Shown here one piece after another: positions 42,395 through 52,063 of a stretch of DNA of 64,000 bases. Position 1 is the stretch's first letter; each line of letters starts with the position of its first letter. Under the pieces are notes generated by a model. That model saw only the letters and a list, made by a program, of their open reading frames with translations, had not been told where the DNA came from and did no database searches. Both the position numbers and the translations under genes were made by a program. The stretch comes from JAATFS01 sp037145635 (lineage in GTDB: Bacteria; Pseudomonadota; Gammaproteobacteria; Xanthomonadales; Xanthomonadaceae), in the NCBI GenBank assembly GCA_037145635.1, contig JBBCXB010000003.1:186001-250000 (forward strand), given 5' to 3'.

Positions 42395-43896
42395 GGACGG
42401 CCGCGGGCGGCCGAGCGCGGGCGCTGCTGCTGGGCACCCTGCTGGCCGCGTTCGCCGGGGGGGTTACCCCGGCGCGCGCCGCCGGCGACCGCGTGGTGGT
42501 CGGCTCCAAGAACTTCACCGAAGCGGTGATCCTGGGCGAGATCGCCACCGCCGCCGCGCGCCGCGACGGGGTGGAGGCCACGCATGCGCGCCAGCTCGGC
42601 GGCACCCGCATCCTGTGGCGGGCGCTGCAGGAAGGGCAGATCGACGCCTACGCCGAGTACACCGGCACGCTGGCGCAGGAGCTGCTGCAGCTGCCCGATG
42701 CCGATCCGGCGGCGCTGCGTGCGGCGCTGGCCCGGCGCGGGCTGGCGATGACCGGTTCGCTGGGGTTCCAGAACACCTACGCGCTGGGCATGCCGCGCGC
42801 CCGCGCGCAGGCGCTGGGCGTGGCGCGGTTGTCGGACCTGGCGGGCCGGCCCGGGCTGCGGCTGGGCCTGAGCAACGAATTCCTGCAGCGCGCGGACGGC
42901 TGGCCCGGCGTGCGCGCCGCCTACGGCCTGCCGCAGCGGCCCACCGGGCTGGACCACGACCTGGCCTACCGCGCGCTGCAGAGCGGCGCGATCGATGTCA
43001 CCGACCTCTACAGCACCGACGCGGAGATCCCGCACTACGATCTGCTGGTGCTGCAGGACGACCGCCGCTACTTCCCGGACTACCAGGCGGTGTTCCTGTA
43101 CCGCGCCGACCTGGCGCAACGTGCGCCGGCCTTCGTGCAGGCGCTGCAGCAGCTGCAGGGCCGCATCGACGAGGCCACGATGCAGCGGCTCAACGCCCAG
43201 GTGAAGCTGGAGCGGCGCAGCGAGGCCGACGTGGCGGCGCAATGGCTGGGCGTGCGGGCCGCGCCCGCCAGCGGCCGCGCCGAGCGCATCGTGGGGCGCA
43301 CGCTGGAACACCTGCAGCTGGTCGGGCTGTCGCTGGCCTGCGCGCTGCTCGTGGCGCTGCCGCTGGGCGTGCTGGCCGCGCGCCGGCGGCGGCTGGGCCA
43401 GGCCGTGCTGGCGCTGACCGGCGTGCTGCAGACGCTGCCGTCGCTGGCGGTGTTCGTGTTCATGATCCCGCTGTTCGGCATCGGCGCCCGGCCGGCAATC
43501 GCGGCGCTGTTCCTGTACAGCCTGCTGCCGATCGTGCGCAACACCCACGCGGGACTCACCTCGCTGCCGCGCGAGCTGCGCCAGACCGCCGAGGCGATCG
43601 GCCTGCCGGCGCGCACGCGCCTGTGGCGGATCGAACTGCCGCTGGCGCGACGCACCCTCGTGGCCGGCATCCAGACCGCGGCGGTGATCAACGTCGGCAC
43701 CGCCACGCTCGGCGCGCTGATCGGCGCCGGCGGCTATGGCCAGCCGATCCTCACCGGCATCCGCCTGGACGACCTCGGCCTGATCCTGGAAGGCGCGGTG
43801 CCGGCGGCGTTGCTGGCGCTGGCGGTGCAGGGCGGGTTCGAGCTGATCGAGCGCGCGTCCACGCCGCGCGGGCTGAGGTTGCGCGCGCAGGCGTGA
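42391..43896 (+). CDS. Fused osmoprotectant binding protein and permease
   Basis: 501 residues from GTG 42391, overlapping the ATPase stop. A signal peptide is followed by the OpuAC/QBP-type binding domain (VVVGSKNFTEAVILGEI; DAYAEYTGTLAQELL; VTDLYSTDAEIPHYDLLVL) to about residue 285. The C-terminal half is the permease with an EAA-like loop (LPRELRQTAEAIGLPARTRLWRIELPLA) and GALIGAGGYGQPI. The usual order is permease then binding domain or separate genes; here the binding domain comes first. It would form a homodimeric importer with two ATPases. Confidence 0.9.
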   Translation: MRTAAGGRARALLLGTLLAAFAGGVTPARAAGDRVVVGSKNFTEAVILGEIATAAARRDGVEATHARQLGGTRILWRALQEGQIDAYAEYTGTLAQELLQLPDADPAALRAALARRGLAMTGSLGFQNTYALGMPRARAQALGVARLSDLAGRPGLRLGLSNEFLQRADGWPGVRAAYGLPQRPTGLDHDLAYRALQSGAIDVTDLYSTDAEIPHYDLLVLQDDRRYFPDYQAVFLYRADLAQRAPAFVQALQQLQGRIDEATMQRLNAQVKLERRSEADVAAQWLGVRAAPASGRAERIVGRTLEHLQLVGLSLACALLVALPLGVLAARRRRLGQAVLALTGVLQTLPSLAVFVFMIPLFGIGARPAIAALFLYSLLPIVRNTHAGLTSLPRELRQTAEAIGLPARTRLWRIELPLARRTLVAGIQTAAVINVGTATLGALIGAGGYGQPILTGIRLDDLGLILEGAVPAALLALAVQGGFELIERASTPRGLRLRAQA

Positions 43897-43945
43897 GCGG
43901 GCGCGGCCCGCGCGGACCGGGTCGCCGCGCGTGGCACCGGAGCCG

Positions 43946-45127
43946 CTACGCGGTGGCCGCGATCCGGACCGCCGCGTGCACCTGCGCGGCATCCACGCTC
44001 AGGTGCGGGGCGATGCGCAGGCAGCCATGGCGGCGGGTGCAGATCACCTGGGCCCGGGCCAGCGCCGCCGCCACCGCGTCCAGGCGTGCCGGTGGCGGCC
44101 GCAGGGCGGTCAGGTGCGGGGCATGCGCCGGCGTGCGCCAGTCGTCCAGGCCGTGTGCCGCCAGGGCGGCATCGAACGCGCGGGTGAGGGCGCCCAGCGC
44201 CTCGGCGATCCGTGGCGGGCGCCAGTGCCGCAGCTGGCGCAGGGCCGCGGTGGCCATCGCCAGCCGCAGCGGATCGGCCACGCCGCCGGCGTCGAAGCGG
44301 CGTGCGCCGCTGCGGTAGGGCGGCGCCCGGTCGCTGGGGAAGGTCCACTGGCTGCCGGCGTCGCGCGCCTGCCAGTGCTGCTCGATCGCCACGCCGTGCT
44401 CGCGCCAGTGCGGGGCGGCCCACAGCCAGGCCAGGCCCATCGGCCCCAGCAGCCACTTGTGGCCGACCGCCACCACGAACGCCGGCCGCCAGCGCGCCAG
44501 CGCCGGGGCCAGCACGCCCAGGCTCTGGCTCAGGTCCAGCACCAGTGCCGCGCCGCGGGCCTGCACCTGCGCCGCGATGGGGTCCAGGTCCAGCGGCCGG
44601 CCGTCGTGCCAGTACACCTGCGGCAACGCCACCACCTTCACCGCCGGCGTGGCCTGCAGCGTCTCCAGCACCGCCGCGGTCACGTCGCGGCCGGGCGCGT
44701 GCGGCACCGCCACCACCCGGGCCCCGGCCTCGGCGCAGCGCTGCTGCCAGATCAGCAGGTTGGACGGGAACTGGCCCTCCAGCACCAGCACCGCGTCGCC
44801 GCGTTGCAGCGGCAGGTTGCGCGCGGCGGTCGCCAGCCCGTGAGCGGCGGAGGGCACCAGCGCCACGCCGTCCGGATCGTCGTCGAACAGGCCGGCGGCG
44901 AGCGCACGCACGCGCTCGATGCGGGCGTTCCAGGCGTCGAACGACAGCTGCCACGGCGCGGCGGCCGCCTCGAGGGCGCGATGGGCCGCGGCCTGCATGC
45001 TGCACAGCAGCGGACCGCGCGCGGCCGCATCCAGATAGATCACGCCGCGCGGCAGTGCGAAGGCGTCGCCGCGGTGCTCCCAGTCCAGCGGTACGGCATC
45101 GTATTCAGTCGGATCGGCGGCACTCAT
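43946..45127 (-). CDS. Class V aminotransferase-fold PLP enzyme, candidate ergothioneine C-S lyase
   Basis: 393 residues. PLP-binding pattern: SAAHGLATAA, the Asp in GAALVLDLSQSLG and Lys in VAVGHKWLLGPMG. The fold is that of NifS/EgtE-like proteins. It is divergent from egtB-egtD with only 71 bp between, so it is a good candidate for EgtE, which cleaves hercynyl-cysteine sulfoxide to ergothioneine. Family (class V) is sure; the EgtE function is inferred from position. Confidence 0.8.
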   Translation of the reverse strand: MSAADPTEYDAVPLDWEHRGDAFALPRGVIYLDAAARGPLLCSMQAAAHRALEAAAAPWQLSFDAWNARIERVRALAAGLFDDDPDGVALVPSAAHGLATAARNLPLQRGDAVLVLEGQFPSNLLIWQQRCAEAGARVVAVPHAPGRDVTAAVLETLQATPAVKVVALPQVYWHDGRPLDLDPIAAQVQARGAALVLDLSQSLGVLAPALARWRPAFVVAVGHKWLLGPMGLAWLWAAPHWREHGVAIEQHWQARDAGSQWTFPSDRAPPYRSGARRFDAGGVADPLRLAMATAALRQLRHWRPPRIAEALGALTRAFDAALAAHGLDDWRTPAHAPHLTALRPPPARLDAVAAALARAQVICTRRHGCLRIAPHLSVDAAQVHAAVRIAATA

Positions 45128-45198
45128 CGGGCGAGCTTAGCGCGCGGGGTTGTCATGCGCTGACGGTATGTTCACGGCGACTGACCAAGCATTGTCCG

Positions 45199-46485
45199 AT
45201 GCACGCCATCCCTCCTGCACCGGCCCTCGCGTCCGCGCGGCACGCCGGTTTGAGTACCCGCTTCCGCGAGACGCGTGCCCTCACCGACGCCCTCGCCGCC
45301 CCGCTGAGCGCGGAGGACGCGATGGTGCAGAGCATGCCCGACGCCAGCCCCAGCAAGTGGCACCTGGCGCACACCACGTGGTTCTTCGAGCGTTTCGTGC
45401 TGCAGACCGACCCCGCCTACCGTCCGTTCGACCCGGCGTGGGACTACCTGTTCAACAGCTACTACCAGAGCGTGGGCCCGATGCACGCGCGCGCCCACCG
45501 CGGCGTGCTGTCGCGGCCGACGTTGCAGCAGGTGCGCGACTACCGTGCGGCGGTGGACGCACGGGTGCTGCAGCGCCTGCAGGCCGGCGACCTCGACCAC
45601 GCCGCGCTTGAGGTACTGCTGCTGGGCATCCAGCACGAGCAGCAGCACCAGGAGCTGTTCGTCACCGACATCAAGCATGCGCTGTGGAGCAATCCGCTGC
45701 AGCCGGCCTACCGCGACGACCTGCGTGCGGAGCGGCAGGGGCCGGCGCCGCTGCGCTGGGTGGCGCGCGAGGAGCGCATCGCCGAGATCGGCGCCGCCGC
45801 CTGGCCGGCCGCCGACGCGTTCGCCTACGACAACGAGTCGCCGCGGCACCGGGTGCTGGTGGCGGCGCATGCGCTGGCCAGCCGTCCGGTGAGCAACCGC
45901 GAGTTCCAGCAGTTCGTCGACGAGGGCGGCTATCGCAATGTCGGCCTGTGGCTCAGCGACGGCTGGGCGACGGTGCAGGCGCAGGGCTGGCAGCGGCCGC
46001 TGTACTGGCACGCCGACGGCGCGCGCGAGTTCACCCTGGCCGGCTGGCGCGAGCGCGACCCCGACGCGCCGGCCTGCCATCTGAGCCTGTTCGAGGCCGA
46101 CGCGTTCGCGCGCTGGGCCGGCGCGCGCCTGCCCACCGAGGCCGAGTGGGAGCAGGCCGCCACCGGCATGCCGGTCGAGGGCCGCTTCGCCGAGGACGGC
46201 GCGCTGCATCCCGGCGCCGCGCGCGCCACCGACGCCGGCCTGCAGCAGCTGTTCGGCGATGTCTGGGAATGGACCGGCAGCGCCTACCTGCCGTACCCGG
46301 GCTTCGCGCCGTGGCCGGGCTCGCTGGGCGAGTACAACGGCAAGTTCATGAACGCGCAATGGGTGCTGCGCGGCGGCAGCTGCGCGACCCCGCGCAGCCA
46401 TGTGCGCGCCAGCTACCGCAATTTCTTCCCCTCCGATGCGCGCTGGCAGTTCGCCGGCGTGCGCCTAGCCAAGGATCTGCCGTGA
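45199..46485 (+). CDS. egtB: Ergothioneine biosynthesis sulfoxide synthase EgtB
   Basis: 428 residues. N-terminal DinB-like domain with iron ligands HLAHTTWFFE and H-x3-H-x-E in IQHEQQHQELF; C-terminal FGE-sulfatase (formylglycine-generating-like) domain (PVSNREFQQFVDEGGY; RLPTEAEWEQAA; GDVWEWTGSAY; LRGGSCATP). EgtB couples hercynine to a thiol with O2. Because egtA and egtC are absent here, it may use cysteine directly as in some other bacteria; this is inferred. GTGA overlap with egtD. Confidence 0.95.
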   Translation: MHAIPPAPALASARHAGLSTRFRETRALTDALAAPLSAEDAMVQSMPDASPSKWHLAHTTWFFERFVLQTDPAYRPFDPAWDYLFNSYYQSVGPMHARAHRGVLSRPTLQQVRDYRAAVDARVLQRLQAGDLDHAALEVLLLGIQHEQQHQELFVTDIKHALWSNPLQPAYRDDLRAERQGPAPLRWVAREERIAEIGAAAWPAADAFAYDNESPRHRVLVAAHALASRPVSNREFQQFVDEGGYRNVGLWLSDGWATVQAQGWQRPLYWHADGAREFTLAGWRERDPDAPACHLSLFEADAFARWAGARLPTEAEWEQAATGMPVEGRFAEDGALHPGAARATDAGLQQLFGDVWEWTGSAYLPYPGFAPWPGSLGEYNGKFMNAQWVLRGGSCATPRSHVRASYRNFFPSDARWQFAGVRLAKDLP

Positions 46486-47468
46486 ACGCCGCCGCCCATG
46501 CCCTGCAACGCGCCCACGCCGCGCTGACCGACCTGCATCCGCAACCGGACGACATCGCCGCCGACGCACTGGCCGGCCTGGCGCAGACCCCGAAGACGCT
46601 GCCGTCGAAGTACTTCTACGACGCCGAGGGGTCGCAGCTGTTCGAGGCGATCACGCGGCAGCCGGAGTACTACCTCACCGGCACCGAACTGGCGCTGCTG
46701 GAGGCGCGCATGCCGTCGATCGCGCAGGCCATCGGCGCCGGCGCGCACGTGGTCGAGTACGGCAGCGGCAGCGGCCGCAAGACCGAGCTGCTGCTGCAGG
46801 GCCTGGCGCAGCCGGTGGCGTACACGCCGCTGGAGATCTCGCGCAGCGCGCTGCTGGCCAGCACCGCGCGGCTGTCGCAGCAGTTCCCGCAGATCGAGAT
46901 GCTGCCGGTGTGCACCGACTTCACCCGGCCGCTGTCGCTGCCGGCCGCGCGCCGGCCCTCGCGCCGCCACGTGATGTTCTTTCCCGGCTCGACGCTGGGC
47001 AACTTCACCCACGAGGCCGCGATCGAGCTGATGGACGCGATGCGCCAGACCATGGGCAGCGACGGATGCGCGCTGATCGGCATCGACCTGGACAAGGCGC
47101 CGGCGCTGATCGAGGCGGCGTACAACGACGCGGCCGGCGTCACCGCGCGCTTCACCCTGAACCTGCTGGCGCGGCTCAACCGCGAGATCGGCAGCGACTT
47201 CGATCTGGACGGCTTCCGCCATCGCGCCGACTACGTGCGCGAGCGTGGCCGCATCGAGACCTTCCTGGTCAGCCAGCGCGCGCAGTCCGTGCACGTGGCA
47301 GGGCAGCGCTTCGACTTCGACGAGGGCGAGGCGATGCAGGTCGAGTACAGCTACAAGTACACCGACGCCGGGTTCGCCGAGCTCGCCGCCGCCGCCGGCC
47401 TGAAGGTCACCCACGGCTGGAACGATCCGCGCGACTGGTTCGGCCTGCGGCTGCTGCGGCCGCTCTGA
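46482..47468 (+). CDS. egtD: L-histidine N-alpha-methyltransferase EgtD
   Basis: 328 residues. The start GTG 46482 overlaps the egtB stop. EgtD trimethylates histidine to hercynine with SAM. Signatures: KYFYDAEGSQLFEAIT near the N-terminus, EYGSGSGRKTELLL (SAM site), FFPGSTLGNF and IGIDLDKAP. Length is normal. The egtBD pair supplies ergothioneine, an antioxidant thiol. Confidence 0.95.
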   Translation: MNAAAHALQRAHAALTDLHPQPDDIAADALAGLAQTPKTLPSKYFYDAEGSQLFEAITRQPEYYLTGTELALLEARMPSIAQAIGAGAHVVEYGSGSGRKTELLLQGLAQPVAYTPLEISRSALLASTARLSQQFPQIEMLPVCTDFTRPLSLPAARRPSRRHVMFFPGSTLGNFTHEAAIELMDAMRQTMGSDGCALIGIDLDKAPALIEAAYNDAAGVTARFTLNLLARLNREIGSDFDLDGFRHRADYVRERGRIETFLVSQRAQSVHVAGQRFDFDEGEAMQVEYSYKYTDAGFAELAAAAGLKVTHGWNDPRDWFGLRLLRPL

Positions 47469-47489
47469 GGCCGCGCGCCCCGGCGCGAC

Positions 47490-47768
47490 ATGGCACCCTC
47501 CGACGAAGCGATGCGCGCGGTCCTCTGGCGGCTGCTGGAGGCGCGGACGCCGCCTGCCACGCTGTGCCCCTCCGAGGTCGCGCGTGCGCTGGCCGCCGGC
47601 GAAAGCGAATGGCGCGCGCTGATGCCGGCCGTGCGCACGCTGGCCGGGCGCCTGGCGCACGACGGCGTCGTGGAGGTCTGCCAACGCGGCCGGGCCGTGG
47701 ACATCGCCCGGGCCCGCGGCCCGGTGCGCCTGCGGCGGGGGCCACGCTTTGCCGCGAGCAGGCCATGA
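47490..47768 (+). CDS. DUF3253 protein
   Basis: 92 residues, small winged-helix-like DUF3253 protein: LCPSEVARALAAGESEWRAL, VRTLAGRLAHDGVVEV and a C-terminal GPVRLRRG. It follows egtD by 21 bp and is probably co-transcribed. The function of DUF3253 is unknown; no catalytic motif. Confidence 0.8.
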   Translation: MAPSDEAMRAVLWRLLEARTPPATLCPSEVARALAAGESEWRALMPAVRTLAGRLAHDGVVEVCQRGRAVDIARARGPVRLRRGPRFAASRP

Positions 47769-48188
47769 CAGCCCCGCGGTCCGGGCCAACGGCACCAGCG
47801 TCCGCCATCACCGGCGGTGTCGATCTCCGTCGCGGCCCCATGCCATGTTTTCGCGGCGATCCCGCCGGGGGTTGCCTGGGTTGACGTCCTACTGCCGACG
47901 GCCCACCGCCCAAGCTTGTTCCAACGGCGCATTCCGGGTGGCGCGACCGCCTGCCGGCCTGCCCGCGCGGGCATGGGTTCCTCGTCTTCCGCAGCCATCG
48001 TACCGACTGGTTCAAGACAGTCCGGAAGCGGCACGCCGAGGTGCCGCGTCGGCGCCGACACCAGCGACCGTTCCAAGGTTCCCCGCTGACCGCTTGTCCG
48101 CAATCACGCTGACGCCCCTCGGCGAAGCCGGCGACGCGCCGATGCTCCCGGTATCCGTATCGGCGCCGGCGTCGTCCGGCCGCCGGGT
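47769..48188. other. Gene-free intergenic stretch
   Basis: 420 bp between converging genes. It is slightly less GC-rich than the flanks; no gene, repeat or convincing terminator stands out. Confidence 0.4.
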
Positions 48189-51100
48189 TCAGGCCGCCTG
48201 GACGATGGGCAGGGCGCGCGGGTTGCGCCACTGCGCCAGCAGCGTCGCCTCGCGTGCCTTGGCCTCGCGCAGGTGGGCCTCCTTGACGTGGCCGTAGCCG
48301 CGGATGTGTTCCGGGATCGCGGCGATCCGTGCGGCCAAACCGACGTTGTCGCGATCGAGGCCGTCCAGCAACGTGGCCACCGTCGTCTCGTAATCGGCGA
48401 TCAGCTGGCGTTCGGCGCGGCGCTCGGCGCTGTAGCCGAACACGTCGAGGCGGCTGCCGCGCAGCCGCTTCAGCCGCGCCAGCAGCCGGAACGCGGTGAA
48501 CACCCACGGCCCGTACTCGCGCTTGATCAGCCGCCCCTGGTCGTCCTGCTTCGCCCACAGCGGCGGTGCCAGGTGCACGTGCACGCGGTAGTCGCCCTCG
48601 AACTGCTGCTGCAGCCGGCGCGCGAAATCGCCGTCGGTGTACAGCCGCGCCACCTCGTACTCGTCCTTGTAGGCCATCAGCTTGAAGTGATAGCGCGCCA
48701 CCGCCTCGGTCAGCGCGCCGGAGCCGGGCACGCGCTGCTGTTCCGCGCGGCGCACGCGCTCGACCAGCGTGCGGTAGCGCTGCGCGTAGGCCGCGTCCTG
48801 GTAGTCGGTCAGGAACGCGATGCGGCGCGCGATCAGCTCGTCCAGCGACCGCGACAGCTGGGTATCGTCCGGCGCGGGGGCGGCCGCCGCACGGTCGTCG
48901 GCGTCCGGCAGCCCGTGCACCTCGCGCGTGTTGTCGGGATTGCGTGGCGCGGCGTTGGCACCCCACTCGTTGCCCTCCCACTCGCGCGGCGGCAACTCCT
49001 TCAGTGCCCGCGGCGCGGCCTCCGGCACGCGCGCCGCGACCGGCGCCAGCCCGGCGGCGCGGCGCACCGCGTCCAGGTCCACCGCCGCCAGCCGGCCCCA
49101 GGCGAAGGCCTCGCGGTTCATCGCCACGGCCGCGCCGTTGAGCTCGATCGCGCGCATCAGCGCCGCCCGCGACACCGGCACCAGGCCCTGCTGCCACGCA
49201 TAGCCGAGCATGAACAGGTTGGTGGCGATCGCGTCGCCCAGCAGCGCGGTGGCCAGCTGGGTCGCGTCCAGCAGCAGCGGCTCGCGCCCGCCCAGCGCCA
49301 CCCGCACGCCGGCCACGATGTCGGCCCCCGGGAACTGCATGTCCGGGTGCGTGGTGAAGGTGCCGGGCATGGCCTGGTAGGTGTTGAGCACCACCTGCGA
49401 GCGCTCGCCGCGGACCTTGGACAGCGCCCAGTAGTCGTTGACCACCACCATGTCGCAGCCCAGCACCAGGTCCGCCTCGCCGGCGGCGATGCGCACGGCG
49501 TGCAGGTCCTGCGGGCGCCGCGCCAGCCGCACGTGGGTGGTCACCGCGCCGCCCTTCTGCGCCAGCCCGGTCTGGTCGAGCACGGTCGCGCCCCGGCCTT
49601 CCAGGTGCCCGGCCATGCCCAGCAGCGCGCCGATGGTCACCACGCCGGTACCGCCGACGCCGGTGATCAGGATGTTCCAGGGCTGCGCCAGGTCGGAGCG
49701 GAACGCCGGCTCGGGCAGCGCTGCGAGCTGCGCCGGCGCCTCGCGGCGGCCGCCCTTGCGCAGGCGTCCGCCGCGCACGCTGACGAAGCTCGGGCAGAAG
49801 CCCGACACGCACGAATAGTCCTTGTTGCAGTTGGACTGGTCGATCTCGCGCTTGCGCCCGAACTCGGTCTCCTTGGGCAGCACCGACACGCAGAAGCTCT
49901 TCTCGCCGCAGTCGCCGCAGCCCTCGCACACCCGGGTGTTGACGACCACGCGCCGGGCCGGGTCCTCGAGCTTGCCGCGCTTGCGGCGGCGGCGCTTCTC
50001 GGTGGCGCAGGTCTGGTCGTAGATCAGGATCGACACGCCCTTGACCTCGCGCATGCGCTGCTGCACCGCGTCCAGCTCGGCGCGGTCGTGGAACTGCACG
50101 CCGTCCGGGAACTGCTCGCGGCAGCGCGTCCAGCGCGCGATGTCGTCGCTGACCACCGCCAGGGTCTGGATGCCTTCGGCGCGCATCTGCCGGGCGATGT
50201 CCGGCACGCTCAGCGTGCCGTCCACCGGCTGCCCGCCGGTCATCGCGACCGCGTCGTTGTAGAGGATCTTGTAGGTGATGTTGACCCCGCTGGCCACCGA
50301 CTGCCGGATCGCCAGCGAACCGCTGTGGAAGTAGGTGCCGTCGCCGAGGTTCTGGAACACGTGCGGGGTGTCGGTGAAGGCGGCCTGCCCGGACCAGGTG
50401 ACGCCTTCGCCGCCCATGTGGGTGAAGGTGTCGGTGGCGCGGTCCATCCACGTCACCATGTAATGGCAGCCGATGCCGCCCATCGCGCGCGAGCCCGCCG
50501 GCACCACGGTGGAGGTGTTGTGCGGGCATCCCGAGCAGTAGTGCGGCACGCGCGGGAAGGTGGCGCGCGGCAATGCCATCTCCGCCTCCTTGTGCTCCAT
50601 CCAGCGTAGCCGCTGTTCGATCGATTCGCTGGTGAAGAAGCGCTGGATGCGCCGGCCGATCACGCCGGCGATGGTGGCCGGGGTCAGCTCGCCGGTGGAG
50701 GGCAGGATCCACTCGCCGGCCTCGTCGTACTTGCCGACGATGCTCGGGCGCGGGCCGGCGCCGGCGGGCCAGTTGTAGAACAGTTCCTTCATCTGGCGCT
50801 CGATGAAGGCCTTCTTCTCCTCCACGACCACGATGTCCTGCAGGCCCTGTGCGAAGGCGGCGATGCCCACCGGCTCCAGCGGCCAGGTCATGCCGACCTT
50901 GTACAGGCGGATGCCGATCCGCGCGCAGGCGGCCGCGTCCAGGCCGAGGTAGTCCAGCGCCTGCAGCACGTCCAGGTAGCTCTTGCCGGTGGTGACGATG
51001 CCCAGCCGCGCGTCCGGCGCATCCATCACCACTCGGTCGATGCGGTTGGCGCGCGCAAATGCCTGTGCCGCCTTCACCGCGTAGCGGTGCAGCCGCATCT

Positions 51101-51893
51101 CCTGGTCCAGCGGCGGGTCGGGCCAGCGGATGCTCAGGCCGCCCGGCGGCAGCTCGAAGTCCTCCGGCAGCACGATCCGCCGCGCGAACGGGTCGACGTC
51201 GACCGAGGCGGAGGACTCCACCGTCTCGGCGATGGTCTTGAAGCCGATCCAGCGCCCGGTGTAGCGGCTCATCGCCCAGCCGAGCAGGCCGAGGTCGAGC
51301 ACGTCCTGCACCCCGGACGGGTTGAGCACCGGCATCATCGCGCTGACGAACTCGTCCTCCGAGCCGTGCGGCAGCGTCGAGCTGCGGCAGGCGTGGTCGT
51401 CGGCGGCCAGCGCCAGCACGCCGCCGTACGGCGAGGTGCCGGCGGCATTGGCGTGCTTGAACACGTCGCCGCTGCGGTCCACGCCCGGACCCTTGCCGTA
51501 CCACATGCCGTAGACGCCCTGGACGCGTGCGCCCGGGAACAGCGGCGTCTGCTGCGTACCCCAGACCATGGTCGCGGCCAGGTCCTCGTTGAGGCCGGGA
51601 GTGAACTTCACCGCGGCCGCGTCCAGGTGCCGGCGCGCACGCCACAGCTCCAGGTCGAATCCGCCCAGCGGGCTGCCGCGGTAGCCGCTGATGAAGCCGG
51701 CGGTGTCCAGCCCGGCCGCCTGGTCGCGCCGGCGCTGCATCAGCGGCAGCCGCACCAGCGCCTGCACGCCCGACAGGTAGATGCGCCCGTCGCTGCGGGT
51801 GTACTTGTGTTCCAGCGTGTAGTCGTCGTCCAGGGTGCCGATCCCCGGCGTGTCGGCGGAGGCGGGGGAGGTGAGTTCGGCGGTACTGGTCAT
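48189..51893 (-). CDS. Fused indolepyruvate ferredoxin oxidoreductase
   Basis: 1234 residues. Domains in order: alpha-like TPP-pyrimidine region (SGVQALVRLPL... GFISGYRGSPLGGFD), TPP-binding part (RVPHYCSGCPHNTST, GIGCHYM), 4Fe-4S cysteines (CEGCGDCGEKSFC, CNKDYSC, CPSF), gamma domain (ITGVGGTGVVTIGALLGMA) and a C-terminal DUF6537 segment. It decarboxylates aryl or branched 2-oxoacids to acyl-CoA with ferredoxin as acceptor. Such three-in-one enzymes are typical of aerobic proteobacteria. ATG 51893 chosen at the start of the conserved region. Confidence 0.93.
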   Translation of the reverse strand: MTSTAELTSPASADTPGIGTLDDDYTLEHKYTRSDGRIYLSGVQALVRLPLMQRRRDQAAGLDTAGFISGYRGSPLGGFDLELWRARRHLDAAAVKFTPGLNEDLAATMVWGTQQTPLFPGARVQGVYGMWYGKGPGVDRSGDVFKHANAAGTSPYGGVLALAADDHACRSSTLPHGSEDEFVSAMMPVLNPSGVQDVLDLGLLGWAMSRYTGRWIGFKTIAETVESSASVDVDPFARRIVLPEDFELPPGGLSIRWPDPPLDQEMRLHRYAVKAAQAFARANRIDRVVMDAPDARLGIVTTGKSYLDVLQALDYLGLDAAACARIGIRLYKVGMTWPLEPVGIAAFAQGLQDIVVVEEKKAFIERQMKELFYNWPAGAGPRPSIVGKYDEAGEWILPSTGELTPATIAGVIGRRIQRFFTSESIEQRLRWMEHKEAEMALPRATFPRVPHYCSGCPHNTSTVVPAGSRAMGGIGCHYMVTWMDRATDTFTHMGGEGVTWSGQAAFTDTPHVFQNLGDGTYFHSGSLAIRQSVASGVNITYKILYNDAVAMTGGQPVDGTLSVPDIARQMRAEGIQTLAVVSDDIARWTRCREQFPDGVQFHDRAELDAVQQRMREVKGVSILIYDQTCATEKRRRRKRGKLEDPARRVVVNTRVCEGCGDCGEKSFCVSVLPKETEFGRKREIDQSNCNKDYSCVSGFCPSFVSVRGGRLRKGGRREAPAQLAALPEPAFRSDLAQPWNILITGVGGTGVVTIGALLGMAGHLEGRGATVLDQTGLAQKGGAVTTHVRLARRPQDLHAVRIAAGEADLVLGCDMVVVNDYWALSKVRGERSQVVLNTYQAMPGTFTTHPDMQFPGADIVAGVRVALGGREPLLLDATQLATALLGDAIATNLFMLGYAWQQGLVPVSRAALMRAIELNGAAVAMNREAFAWGRLAAVDLDAVRRAAGLAPVAARVPEAAPRALKELPPREWEGNEWGANAAPRNPDNTREVHGLPDADDRAAAAPAPDDTQLSRSLDELIARRIAFLTDYQDAAYAQRYRTLVERVRRAEQQRVPGSGALTEAVARYHFKLMAYKDEYEVARLYTDGDFARRLQQQFEGDYRVHVHLAPPLWAKQDDQGRLIKREYGPWVFTAFRLLARLKRLRGSRLDVFGYSAERRAERQLIADYETTVATLLDGLDRDNVGLAARIAAIPEHIRGYGHVKEAHLREAKAREATLLAQWRNPRALPIVQAA

Positions 51894-52063
51894 GGCTGGC
51901 CCGGCAGGGATGGCTGGCGGAATCCGGGGATTCCGGGACGGCCGCAGGATTGTACCAGCGCACTTTTCGCAGCCCTGCCACACGGGATGCGCCGGCGCGG
52001 CGACTGCGGTTAGGATGAGCGCGGGGAGGACGTTGTCGCTGCCGTATCTAGGGGGAAGTGATC

